Below are positions 7,643 to 15,906 of a stretch of DNA of 64,000 nucleotides, piece by piece. Source of the stretch: Flavobacterium sp. LC2016-23 (lineage in GTDB: Bacteria > Bacteroidota > Bacteroidia > Flavobacteriales > Flavobacteriaceae). The notes beneath the pieces are model-generated. The model was not told the DNA's origin. It saw nothing but the letters and a program-made list of their open reading frames with translations, and ran no database searches. The translations under genes were made by a program, and so were the position numbers. Location: positions 124,001 through 188,000 of the forward strand of contig NZ_WKKE01000002.1 of NCBI RefSeq assembly GCF_009674775.1, given 5' to 3'. Each line of letters begins with the position of its first letter. The first letter of the stretch is position 1.

Positions 7643-8686
7643 TTATCGATTCCATCGGGCCGGCGAATATCCCAGTGAAATCCCGCCCCAGTAATGAAAA
7701 TCTTTTCCGCCGCTATATTCCCTGCTTCTTCCGTAAAGGGCATATTTTAAATAAAACCGGTCTTTGATCAGTACATTTACTCCGGCACTAACATCAAATA
7801 CAACACGGTTAACATCACTGTGCGGAATTTTATAAATACTGTGATCGCTGAACAGCAGCCCTTCTAAAGTGGTATTGTAGGCAACGGCTCTTATTTCGGG
7901 CGTGATAAAAACATTCATTCGGATCGCAGGAAAAATAGCAGGTGTTTTTTTAAGAAAAGTGCCGGGAACACTCGGAGAATAGTCCTGCATAATTCCGCTG
8001 TTTAAATTAAGGAGGTTTATTTTTATTCCGCCTTTTACATTCGCAGTGTAGTTTCCCAATTCTGCCCCGGCACGCCAACGCAGTTGCAGCCAGCTGCATT
8101 TTGCATCAGCATTAAATCCCGGAAAGACCGGACATTCCATTCGGGCGTTATAATTAAAAATAAAAGATCCTTTGTACCCAATTTGATTGTCCCAGCCCAT
8201 GGGCACATCCCGGGTTGATCCGAACCAATGGTGTTTATGGATGTAGGATTGTGCATTGCCGGGTAGGGAAGTACCTATAGCACCAATTACAATTTCACTT
8301 TGAAGTACAGCTCCCGTTACCAAATTATAAGAGGTATTTCCAAAATTCAGGAACATCAGCGAGGCGTAAGGCCTGTCGTTTGTAATGGGTTCTGATGCCG
8401 CTAAATTTTGGGGCGTGTAAGCGGTTCCGCCAATACCAATACGCTGAATCGTGAGCGTTTCTTCCGGTTTCTTGTATTTAAAAAAAGGAAACCATTTAAT
8501 GAATTCCGGAAACTGCACTTCTATTTTGGCACTTCCCGTATAATTTTCATCCTTATTCTTAATGGCTAAAAAATCATTTTCGGTGGTAAAAAGTACCTGA
8601 AAACCTTTTCCCTGTGCTTTTAAATCAGACAGAAAAAGTAGCATTATGATCAATAGTACAGGACGAAGTAAGGAAGTGCTATTCAT
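7643..8686 (-). CDS. LpxR-like lipid A deacylase family outer-membrane protein (DUF2219)
   Basis: This 347-aa protein has a signal peptide (residues 1-24, ending DLKAQ) and a beta-barrel-like body. LpxR family landmarks appear in order: TENDFLAIKNKDENYTGS (about residues 35-52, with the Asn-Asp pair), NDRPYASLMFLNFGN, then HKHHWFGSTRDVPMGWDNQIG (about 150-170) with the conserved histidine and GWDNQ. The C-terminus ends in aromatic beta strands. LpxR removes the 3'-acyloxyacyl chain of lipid A in Gram-negative outer membranes. In Bacteroidota the family is common and its exact substrate is less certain. It is monocistronic. Confidence 0.82.
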   Translation of the reverse strand: MNSTSLLRPVLLIIMLLFLSDLKAQGKGFQVLFTTENDFLAIKNKDENYTGSAKIEVQFPEFIKWFPFFKYKKPEETLTIQRIGIGGTAYTPQNLAASEPITNDRPYASLMFLNFGNTSYNLVTGAVLQSEIVIGAIGTSLPGNAQSYIHKHHWFGSTRDVPMGWDNQIGYKGSFIFNYNARMECPVFPGFNADAKCSWLQLRWRAGAELGNYTANVKGGIKINLLNLNSGIMQDYSPSVPGTFLKKTPAIFPAIRMNVFITPEIRAVAYNTTLEGLLFSDHSIYKIPHSDVNRVVFDVSAGVNVLIKDRFYLKYALYGRSREYSGGKDFHYWGGISLGYSPARWNR

Positions 8687-8803
8687 ATTATCAGGCTTTA
8701 ATATGGTAAATAATTGATCTGTCTTGATTCGGTATTTATTTCTTTATGCTAAAATAGAAAGAAAATAAGTACAATTTTTAAAATTAGCCTAAAGTTAAAA
8801 GTT

Positions 8804-8837
8804 AAAAACCTGTAAACAATATATTTACAGGTTTTTT
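8804..8837. terminator. Terminator after cytosolic cupin gene
   Basis: AAAAACCTGTAAA and TTTACAGGTTTTTTT pair with a 7-nt loop. It is placed to end the minus-strand transcript of the 8922-9350 gene. Confidence 0.8.
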
Positions 8838-8921
8838 TAATGATTATGTTTAAAATGAAATACCTAAACTTCTTTTAATTTCGAAGGGCCCACGACTTCA
8901 GTTAAAATAAAGATTTAAGGA

Positions 8922-9350
8922 CTATGTATTATTATGGGCTGATTGTAGGGCAGTTTGGTATTCTTCATCTGTGACAGGCTGAAGCCAGGTGACCTGCAAA
9001 TCGTCTTTGTAATTTGTAATGGCAATATGCGTCATATTTGTGTTTTCTGACGCTCCGTGCCAATGCTCGACATTTTCAGGAATATTGATGACATCGCCTT
9101 TTTTAATGATTTGGGCAGCTTTATTTTTTTCCTGATAATATCCCTGGCCTTCCGTTACCAGTAAGACTTGACCTTTGGGATGTGTATGCCAGTTGGTTCT
9201 TGCCTTCGCGTCAAAGCTGACGCTGCCTGCCGAAAATTCGTTGTTTTTGTCCCGTGCAATCAAAGGAGTTAAAAAAGCCTCGCCGCTAAACCAGTCATTG
9301 GGTAGTTTGTTGCCTTTTGGAAAAAGAGTATCGTTGTTTTCTGTCGTCAT
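8922..9350 (-). CDS. Small cupin-domain protein (mandelonitrile-lyase-like cupin group)
   Basis: This is a 142-aa protein if it starts at the ATG at 9350 (MTTENND). The open frame extends 18 codons further upstream to 9404, but that extension reads as unlikely N-terminal sequence. The cupin core has WHTHPKGQVLLVTEGQG (motif 1, three metal ligands) and GDVINIPENVEHWHGAS (motif 2). NDWFSGEAFLTPLI and the HWHGAS ending resemble cupins annotated as (R)-mandelonitrile lyase or carboxymuconolactone-type cupins. In these bacteria the real substrate is unknown. Cytosolic location follows from the short start; with the long start a signal-like segment (TILLVCTT) would be present. Confidence 0.8.
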   Translation of the reverse strand: MTTENNDTLFPKGNKLPNDWFSGEAFLTPLIARDKNNEFSAGSVSFDAKARTNWHTHPKGQVLLVTEGQGYYQEKNKAAQIIKKGDVINIPENVEHWHGASENTNMTHIAITNYKDDLQVTWLQPVTDEEYQTALQSAHNNT

Positions 9351-9560
9351 TTTTTCTGAATTTTTAGTTGTACAAACCAGTAGTATAGTCGGTCTTACTG
9401 ACACCAGCTATAAAGTTAAGATTTGAGTTTCAATAAACTTCAAATTTTTGTAAAAAATACAGCTAAAGTACCGAAAGCAATAACAGCTGTTTTACCGTAT
9501 AAGTCCAGATAATACATGCTGTTTTTAAAAAGTTATGGAGTTTATCGCTCCAATTTTCAA

Positions 9561-10016
9561 TTAAGCTACTTTTTCAAGAACCGGCATCGTGGCATGAGCA
9601 ATAGACAATGTTAGCGGATCTAAATGGCCGGCAAAAAAAGTGTCCAGAAGTTCTTTAAATATAGGATTTGCATTTTCGACCTGACAAAATAATGTTAGTG
9701 ATGAACGCAATTTTCGGGCATCTAATTCTCCCAGAATAGCTTCGGCAGATTTCCTTTTGTATTGTAATAAAAGTTGTGAGATTTCTACAAGATGTTTTTC
9801 TAAAATGGGATGCTGCAGATAGGCTTCAGCTTCTTTCAAATTTGCAATTGAATAATAATCAGCTATACTGCTTTTTCCCAATCCTTTTATCTGAGGAAAG
9901 ATAAACCACATCCAGTGCGATTCTTTTTTTCCTTTTTTAATTTCTGAAAAGGCAGTAAGGTACATTTTATTTTGAGCATCTAAAAAGCGGGTTAAATCAT
10001 TATTTGCGTAAGCCAT
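9561..10016 (-). CDS. DUF1810-domain protein
   Basis: This 151-aa protein belongs to the DUF1810 family. It begins NDLTRFLDAQNKMYLTAFSEI and contains SHWMWFIFPQIKGLGKSSIADYY (about residues 38-60) and the Leu-rich segment HPILEKHLVEISQLLLQY. The family is small, soluble and of unknown function, and no catalytic signature can be read. No operon partner is visible; the neighbours on both sides are over 150 bp away. Confidence 0.88.
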   Translation of the reverse strand: MAYANNDLTRFLDAQNKMYLTAFSEIKKGKKESHWMWFIFPQIKGLGKSSIADYYSIANLKEAEAYLQHPILEKHLVEISQLLLQYKRKSAEAILGELDARKLRSSLTLFCQVENANPIFKELLDTFFAGHLDPLTLSIAHATMPVLEKVA

Positions 10017-10186
10017 GGTCGAATGTATTTATGAAAAAAGGTTGTGATTGATCCTGTTTTTATCTCTTAAAGACGTTTCAAAAATACAGCCGATCCCAAT
10101 TTTTAATTTATATAATTCTCGGTGTTTGTTATATAATTTATATTATCGTTACCAGTCACAATATCAGTGGATTATTTGTTATTATT

Positions 10187-11929
10187 TTATCTTCTTTCCC
10201 CAACCTGCTGACGCCACATAGAATAATAAAGACCTTTTTTCTCCAGAAGTTCTTCATGGGTCCCTGTTTCAGAAATCTTTCCTTTTTCTAAAACATAAAT
10301 AGTATCAGCATGCATGATGGTGGAGAGTCTGTGTGCAATTAATATGGTCATTCGCTTTCTGCTTTGTGAAATTTCCCGGATAGTTGCCGTAATTTGTTCT
10401 TCGGTCAGGGAATCCAGGGCAGATGTTGCTTCATCAAAAATAAGCAGCTGTGGTTTCCGCAGCAAGGCTCTCGCTATCGAAAGACGTTGTTTTTCGCCAC
10501 CGGAAAGTTTCATTCCGCTTTCTCCTAAAATTGTATTTAAACCATGCGAAGCTTTTGCAATCAGAGCAGAGGCAGATGCTTTGCTCAGTGCTTCATTAAT
10601 TTCCTCGTCTGTAGCAGCAGGATTTACAAAAAGCAGATTGTCTTTGATAGATCCGGCATACAGCTGGGTATCCTGCGTCACAAAACCAATTTGTCTTCGC
10701 AATGGGTTGTAGCGGATCTGGTCGGAGTTGATGTCATTAAAATAAATAGCTCCTTCCACAGGAATATAAAGTCCGACGAGTAATTTGACCAAAGTAGATT
10801 TTCCGGAACCGGATGGACCAACAAAGGCAATAGTATTGCCCAGACTGATTTTAAAGGAGATGTCGTCAATAGCATTGTACCCGGCAGTTTTGTGTTTGAA
10901 GACAACGTTTTTAAATTCAAGGGATTCCAGTTTGTCCACTTCGATAGAATTTTCAGGGCGCGTTTCTATGGGCCTGTTCATTAATCGGTCAAAAGTTTTT
11001 AAAGAAGCATCTGCCTCTCTGTATAAGATGATCATATTTCCCAAATCCTGTAAAGGTGTAAAAATGGCGGTCGATATAAATTGCATCGCAATTAGCTCGC
11101 CTGTCGTAAGCACTTTCCTGAAAATGAGCCATAATAAGATAAACAGGATCGATTGTTTGAGAAGATTTAGCATATTCCCCTGCAGAAAAGAAAGTACGCT
11201 TACTTTTTTTGCTTTTTGCATCTCGAGGTTGTAGATCCGTAAAGTCTGCTGATTCATTCTCTTAATTTCTGCAAATGTAAGGCCAAGACTTTTTACGAGT
11301 TCTATATTTCGAAGGCTTTCTGTAATTACTCCGGCTTGTTTGTCCGTTTGTCGGTTAATCGATTTCTGGATGCCTTTTATTCTCTTCGAAACCAGTCCCG
11401 TTAGTGATCCCAGTAAGACAACACCAATAAAAAATACAGGAACCAGCAGCCAGTTTTTATTGATGCTGTACCAAATCAGAAACCCAACACCAATGAGCGA
11501 CGAGTACATGACGTTGATAAAAGAATTGATAAACCGTTCGGAATCTGTTTTTACTTTTTGGAGTACGGATAACGTAGTACCGCTTCTGCTTTCTTCAAAT
11601 TCCTGATACGAAAGCCTGAGTGTTTGTTTCAGTCCATCGTTAAAAATAGACATTCCAAATCCGGCAACGGCTTTTCTGGTAAAATAATCCTGTGCAGCTT
11701 TGCTTAATCTTGCGAATACAGCTATTCCGAGTGCAATTCCGAGCCAGTATAATATTCCGGAAAGCAGTTCATTTTCAGAAAGGTTATTTTTGTTGGTGGC
11801 ATACTGATCTATAATTTTTCCGAATATGACAGGATCAACCAAAGTAAGAAGCTGCGCTATTCCGGCGAGTAATAAAGAAAGAAAAACGAGATTACGATGT
11901 GGCTGTAAATATTTCCAGAGTATTTTCAT
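10187..11929 (-). CDS. ABC exporter (fused permease and ATPase)
   Basis: This 580-aa half-transporter has an N-terminal six-helix ABC membrane domain (about residues 15-310) and a C-terminal nucleotide-binding domain. Walker A GPSGSGKST lies near residue 370, the signature LSGGEKQR near 473, and Walker B LLIFDEATSALD near 492, followed by the H-loop AHRLST. It acts as a homodimer or heterodimer in the inner membrane. This architecture covers lipid, peptide and drug exporters (MsbA-like), so the substrate is open. It is monocistronic and ends 170 bp upstream of DUF1810. Confidence 0.92.
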   Translation of the reverse strand: MKILWKYLQPHRNLVFLSLLLAGIAQLLTLVDPVIFGKIIDQYATNKNNLSENELLSGILYWLGIALGIAVFARLSKAAQDYFTRKAVAGFGMSIFNDGLKQTLRLSYQEFEESRSGTTLSVLQKVKTDSERFINSFINVMYSSLIGVGFLIWYSINKNWLLVPVFFIGVVLLGSLTGLVSKRIKGIQKSINRQTDKQAGVITESLRNIELVKSLGLTFAEIKRMNQQTLRIYNLEMQKAKKVSVLSFLQGNMLNLLKQSILFILLWLIFRKVLTTGELIAMQFISTAIFTPLQDLGNMIILYREADASLKTFDRLMNRPIETRPENSIEVDKLESLEFKNVVFKHKTAGYNAIDDISFKISLGNTIAFVGPSGSGKSTLVKLLVGLYIPVEGAIYFNDINSDQIRYNPLRRQIGFVTQDTQLYAGSIKDNLLFVNPAATDEEINEALSKASASALIAKASHGLNTILGESGMKLSGGEKQRLSIARALLRKPQLLIFDEATSALDSLTEEQITATIREISQSRKRMTILIAHRLSTIMHADTIYVLEKGKISETGTHEELLEKKGLYYSMWRQQVGERR

Positions 11930-12034
11930 TAAGCTGTTTTTTGAATAGATTGTGAGAATTGCAATTGATTTTTACTAAGTTACCATTCTTATCTTGGATT
12001 TTAAAAGTATTTTTAAGCGAACCTTTAGTAAAAA

Positions 12035-12068
12035 AAAGACCTGTAAACAATTTGTCTACAGGTCTTTT
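12035..12068. terminator. Terminator after His-rich exported protein gene
   Basis: AAAAGACCTGTA and TACAGGTCTTTT form a 12-bp stem with an 11-nt loop. A-runs upstream give T-runs on the minus strand. Confidence 0.85.
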
Positions 12069-12110
12069 GTGAATTAGACCGGATTACAGTCTGAATTGTA
12101 TGATTTTATC

Positions 12111-12590
12111 TTAATGTTTTCCTTTACCATGGACATTTCCATGACCTTTATCATGTCCGTGACCGTTATCATGTTCGTCATGAGAATGTTTATTGTTTCC
12201 TTTACCAGGTTTTGGGCCAATTGTTTTTTGTGGGCCTCCTTTGTAACCTTTACCATATTTTACTTTATGAACTTTGTAATTATCATAAGGTCTGTCTCCT
12301 CTGTAATCCGTAAGAACTACTTTGTACTCGTTGTAAAGGTCATAATTACGATAAACTCTTGGTAATGATCTTGCGCGAATCCATTTTCCGTTACTTACAT
12401 AAATATAATTAGACGTATTTACATCATAATAGGTATCCAGATCTGGTAAATAGTAATAACGTGCATTATCGTATCCTGTAGGACCCCATGCAGGTGGTGT
12501 TCCAATGTTGACATTAACAGATACCTGAGCATAAGAGAAACTCAATGCGAAAAAAGAAAGTATAGTCAATAAATGTTTTAAAGATTTCAT
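12111..12590 (-). CDS. Exported protein with His/Gly/Lys-rich C-terminal tail
   Basis: The protein is about 159 aa from the ATG at 12590; an ATG two codons upstream is also open. A signal peptide (about residues 1-22, ending FSYAQ) is followed by a Tyr-rich domain. That domain has the flavobacterial pattern WGPTGYDNARYYYLPDL and SNYIYVSNGKWIRARSLP. The last 45 residues are nearly all Gly, Lys, His, Asp and Asn, with about ten histidines spaced as HxxH/GHGHD. The tail could bind Zn, Cu or Ni, but that is inference from composition. The core resembles uncharacterised Flavobacterium proteins. It lies upstream of the hairpin at 12035. Confidence 0.8.
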   Translation of the reverse strand: MKSLKHLLTILSFFALSFSYAQVSVNVNIGTPPAWGPTGYDNARYYYLPDLDTYYDVNTSNYIYVSNGKWIRARSLPRVYRNYDLYNEYKVVLTDYRGDRPYDNYKVHKVKYGKGYKGGPQKTIGPKPGKGNNKHSHDEHDNGHGHDKGHGNVHGKGKH

Positions 12591-12712
12591 AATCATAGTT
12601 GTATTAGATTAATAATTTAGGTTAAAGACAAAAACTAAGCCGAAGTTAAAAATTAAGCAATTAAAAATGGATTTCATATAAAATGACCGCTTACATTAAC
12701 TAGTTTCTAGGG

Positions 12713-12910
12713 CTATTTGTTTTGTCCGGGAGCGTATTTCTTTGCACTTTTATCGCCGTTCATTTTTTTGGCCTGTCCTGGTGGTATACTCTTTACCTTT
12801 CCGCTAGAGTTGCGTGAAGAGCCGCCTGAGCTTACACTGCAGCTGGCAAAAGAAAATACTGCCGACAGCATTAGAGTTTTAATCATTGTATTTTTCATGT
12901 TTTTTTTCAA
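12713..12910 (-). CDS. Small lipoprotein with PPGQAKK / YAPGQ motifs
   Basis: This 65-aa protein has a lipoprotein signal ending SFASC (Cys24), so the mature peptide is about 41 residues. It is Ser/Gly-rich, then basic: VKSIPPGQAKKMNGDKSAKK and YAPGQNK. The paired PGQ motifs are, to my knowledge, shared by a widespread group of tiny Bacteroidota exported proteins of unknown role. Internal ATGs at residues 5 and 9 are alternative starts. It lies 117 bp upstream of the His-rich exported protein on the same strand, so co-transcription is possible. Confidence 0.7.
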   Translation of the reverse strand: MKKNMKNTMIKTLMLSAVFSFASCSVSSGGSSRNSSGKVKSIPPGQAKKMNGDKSAKKYAPGQNK

Positions 12911-13041
12911 AGTTAATTTTTTTAAAACACTTTACACCTATTTATTGAAAGGTTTGGTAAGCAATTGTATTTCATGTACGAATAATTTTACTTTTTAGTT
13001 TTTTCTAATTTTAAACATTCACTTTTACTTCAGTATTAGCG

Positions 13042-13818
13042 CTATTTTTTAATTTTAGCAACTTTTTCGGTAAGGTTTTTCCAGTACCTTTTAGGCATGT
13101 GCCGTAAGTGAAGGCGTGTGTTTTTTCTGGATTCAATATTGACATGAGTAAAATATTGCACCCACAAATTTTGAAAAAAGGCTTCTTCCTGATCACAGAT
13201 TTCAGCCAGAAATTTATCAGAATTGTGCTCGCTGCTAAATTGCAGTTCTACTGTCGAGACTTTTTTGAGGTCATAATAGATGCCGTATTTTCGTTTCGCA
13301 TCATAAATTAGCCAGCGCTGATCTGCATAGCGGCTACTGAAATGATTTTCGATTAGCGGAAGCACATCGCAGTCCGGTTCGATAATAGCGTAATACAACT
13401 GATCTTTCGTTAGCTTAAAACGAACAAAGGCCTTCATTCGGTGGCTCTCTCTTCTGGTGATCTGGGCGGCTTTTCTGACTCCCCATACTTCGCTGTTGGA
13501 CAAATCTTCTTCAATATTTTTTTCAGAGGCGAAAACATAGCTGGCAAATCGAAACATTAAATCTTCAGACTGTGCTGTTTCTGATAAAAACGTACTGTAG
13601 ATTCTTTTAAATCCTTCCTTTGAAAGCCTGTTTCTTAAACTATCGGAAACACGTTTCGCTTTTTCAGGATCCGTTACCACATAATAAGTATCCGCAAAAA
13701 GCAGACTGGTTGCCGGTTCTTGTTTTGCAAAAACGATGTCTTGTAGTTTTAATTCTTAAATTTCAAAGACGGCGGTGAGCCATCCTTCAAAAGTACCGTC
13801 ATATATTACCTGTGTCAT
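13042..13818 (-). pseudogene. DUF4130 / TIGR03915-type predicted DNA-repair protein, interrupted by in-frame stop
   Basis: The gene should start at the ATG at 13816-13818, which overlaps the stop of the radical SAM gene by 4 bp (ATGA). From there the frame reads TQVIYDGTFEGWLTAVFEI, a good N-terminus for this family, and then meets TAA at 13756-13758 (codon 21) where I expect Tyr. The same frame continues without shift through ELKLQDIVFAKQEPATSLLF to the end at 13042. It retains the DUF4130 landmarks VTDPEKAKRVSDSL, WGVRKAAQITRRESHRMKAFVRF, WLIYDAKRKYGIYYD and HMPKRYWKNLTEK. The next start-like codon is a GTG at 13680. Full length would be 258 codons. It may be a recent nonsense mutation, a sequencing error or an internal restart. 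Family knowledge: these proteins co-occur with the TIGR03916 radical SAM protein and are predicted to act on DNA. Confidence 0.8.
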
Positions 13819-15080
13819 GCGCCGAATAGAGAAAGTTGATTGGAGAAATTGTTTTGGTATTTGCTTTTTTGGGCATCTAAAATGTGATCCTTGATCTGAA
13901 TAGCGGTATAATCCTTCTGCAGTAGAAAGGGTGATGCAAAAGCTAGGAAGTAACGTGCGCGGCTGTAGGCAATCCCCATTTTCTGTAAGTCCGGGGCAGT
14001 GAGTTTTTTGAACTTTCTGGCCGCGACAATTTTTTGGGCGCTTAAAAAACCGATTCCGGGAATGCGTTTGATGAGTTCGAGATCCGCCGTGTTAACATCT
14101 ACCGGAAATTGGTTCAGGTTGCGCAATGCCCATCCGAGTTTGGGATCAATATCCAGGTCCAGATTAGGCTGGTCAAATCCAACAATCTCATTGACATTAA
14201 AACCGTAATAGCGAATTAACCAATCGGCCTGATACAAACGGTTTTCACGGATAATAGGAACCGGTGTCCCGATAGAAGGGAGGCGGTTGTCGTAGCTTAT
14301 TGGTACATATCCGGAATAATACACCCGACGCATGTTCATCTGCTGATAAAAATAGTCCGCCATTCCTAAAATTTCAAGGTCGCTTTCTTTCGTTGCGCCA
14401 ATGACCATTTGCGTACTTTGGCCTGCGGGAGCAAAAAGAGGTGCCTTGAAGTTGGATTTTCGTTCTTCCTTGTGGCCGGCAATTTCATTTTTAAGGTAGT
14501 GCATGGGTTTCATGACATCACCATGATTTTTTTCCGGTGCCAGTAATTTCAGGCTTTGTTCGGTTGGCATTTCTACATTTACACTTAAGCGGTCGGCATA
14601 CATTCCGGCTTCTTTCAATAATTCGTCACTGGCTCCGGGAATCGCTTTCAGGTGTATGTAGCCATTAAAATTATGTTCCAGCCTTAATTTCTTCGCAATT
14701 CTAACCAGACGTTCCATAGTAAAATCGGGATTGTCAAAAATACCGGAGCTGAGAAATAAGCCTTCAGTATAATTTCTCCGGTAAAAACCAATCGTAAGGT
14801 CCACAACTTCCTGTACCGTAAAGGCAGCACGTTTGACATCATTGCTTTTTCGGCTGACGCAATACGCACAATCAAAAATACAATGGTTGGTCAGTAGAAT
14901 TTTCAGTAAAGCCACACAACGCCCGTCTTCGGTATAGGAATGGCAAATACCGGATCCGCTGGAATTTCCAAGTCCTTTGTCTTTATTCTTTCGATTGCTC
15001 TGACCAGAGGAACAAGAGACATCATATTTTGCCGCATCCGACAGAATGGCCAGCTTTTCCATTACTCTTTCATGTACCAT
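13815..15080 (-). CDS. Radical SAM putative DNA modification/repair protein (TIGR03916 type)
   Basis: This 421-aa enzyme has the radical SAM cluster motif NHCIFDCAYCVSRKSND (C-x3-C-x2-C, about residues 67-83). Family-specific blocks follow: FYRRNYTEGLFLSSGIF, GYIHLKAIPGASDELL, DRLSVNVEMPTEQSLKLLAPEK. The C-terminal helix-hairpin-helix is LIKRIPGIGFLSAQKIVAARKF (about 340-361), as expected of a DNA-binding partner. The family is predicted to modify or repair DNA by S-adenosylmethionine radical chemistry; the reaction is not established to my knowledge. It is translationally coupled (ATGA overlap) to the DUF4130 gene, which carries an early stop here. The start could also be the ATG six codons downstream (MEKLAILSD). 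Confidence 0.9.
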   Translation of the reverse strand: MVHERVMEKLAILSDAAKYDVSCSSGQSNRKNKDKGLGNSSGSGICHSYTEDGRCVALLKILLTNHCIFDCAYCVSRKSNDVKRAAFTVQEVVDLTIGFYRRNYTEGLFLSSGIFDNPDFTMERLVRIAKKLRLEHNFNGYIHLKAIPGASDELLKEAGMYADRLSVNVEMPTEQSLKLLAPEKNHGDVMKPMHYLKNEIAGHKEERKSNFKAPLFAPAGQSTQMVIGATKESDLEILGMADYFYQQMNMRRVYYSGYVPISYDNRLPSIGTPVPIIRENRLYQADWLIRYYGFNVNEIVGFDQPNLDLDIDPKLGWALRNLNQFPVDVNTADLELIKRIPGIGFLSAQKIVAARKFKKLTAPDLQKMGIAYSRARYFLAFASPFLLQKDYTAIQIKDHILDAQKSKYQNNFSNQLSLFGA

Positions 15081-15400
15081 TTTAATTTTCTTTTATAGTT
15101 GCAAATCGTTATAAAAGCGATGAATCTTCATCCAATAAAATGATCTTTTAAGGATTGCTATTTTGTTTTTGGGAATCATCCTGTTCGCTGTGAAACAGGC
15201 AAACGCTTTTAGTTGTAATAATAAATCGTGGTTTTTATCTCTTACGCTTTCAAAATTAGTTCAATTTGTAACAAGTTTGGATTGGTTTCGTGTTCTAAAT
15301 TGTAACAAATAGTGTTAAAGGTAATTCTGTAAAAAGCAACAATACCTGAACAAAGGGAATTTTAAACAGGTGGCCAAATGCCGGGAGGGAATTAAAAATA
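15081..15400. other. Intergenic region without recognised gene
   Basis: About 320 bp between the radical SAM gene start and the ssrA terminator. TTGTAACAA-like words occur twice (near 15268 and 15300). No coding frame or convincing RNA was found. Confidence 0.4.
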
Positions 15401-15441
15401 AAAAATCGCAATTATCAACATATTTGATAATTGCGATTTTA
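15401..15441 (-). terminator. ssrA terminator
   Basis: AAAATCGCAATTATCAA and TTTGATAATTGCGATTTT pair over about 17 bp with a tiny loop, and the minus strand continues into a T-run. It starts 6 nt beyond the tmRNA 3' end. Confidence 0.9.
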
Positions 15442-15446
15442 TTTAG

Positions 15447-15839
15447 TGGAGTCGCCGGGAATCGAACCCGGGTCCAAACAAGCAACTAAAGAGCTTTCTA
15501 CGCGTTTATTTCCTGATTGGATTTTCGATGTTAAGCTAGGTCAGGAACAACCACTCAACACTTATCTTCTTAATTTCGAAATCCACCCGAAGCTCATGGA
15601 AATCTAGGTCTATTTTTACGGTTCCCCTGTACTGACCGCCACAAACCAAGGCTTTCAAGGAGAATCCAGCTTCCCTATCTGATAGGGACGTGGCTAATCT
15701 TACTATAATTCGGATTATGCAGCTAAAGCGTAGTTATTTTCGCCGTGTAAAATTGTAAGATCTTATATTTACGAGCAAGGTCTCAATGCTCGACGTGCTT
15801 ACTTTTCAATTCGACTTGCTGTCAAAACCAGTCGACCCC
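15447..15839 (-). ncRNA. ssrA: Transfer-messenger RNA (tmRNA)
   Basis: The 5' end GGGGTCGACTGG, followed by TTTTGACAGCAAG, and the 3' end, which reads CCCGGGTTCGATTCCCGG and then CGACTCCA, form the tRNA-like domain. The 7-bp acceptor stem GGGGUCG/CGACUCC has one G-U pair, and CCA is not encoded. The tag reading frame at 15715-15744 on the minus strand encodes Gly-Glu-Asn-Asn-Tyr-Ala-Leu-Ala-Ala and then TAA. tmRNA with SmpB rescues stalled ribosomes and tags the nascent chain for proteolysis. The length of about 393 nt is normal. A -7 box lies upstream at 15853 and a strong terminator downstream. Confidence 0.97.
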
Positions 15840-15852
15840 AAAAATGAGTTTG

Positions 15853-15860
15853 CAAATTTA
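15853..15860 (-). promoter_or_regulatory. ssrA promoter -7 element
   Basis: Read on the minus strand this is TAAATTTG, a match to TAnnTTTG, 13 nt upstream of the tmRNA 5' end. Confidence 0.65.
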
Positions 15861-15906
15861 TACTATTTGAAGTTAGTTTCGTAATAAATTTTACAGAAAA
15901 ATATCT

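Noticed and set aside
9441..9518. 25-codon minus-strand frame (MYYLDLYGKTAVIAFG...)
   Set aside because: It is hydrophobic and opens with ATG, but no ribosome-binding site, homologue or terminator supports it. It may be a remnant or chance.
13042..13680. Starting the DUF4130 gene at the GTG at 13680
   Set aside because: The frame upstream keeps strong family sequence to an ATG coupled to the preceding gene. The GTG start would only hide the in-frame stop.
15081..15400. A small RNA upstream of the radical SAM gene
   Set aside because: Repeated TTGTAACA words were noticed, but no stable stem, promoter plus terminator pair or conserved motif could be seen.
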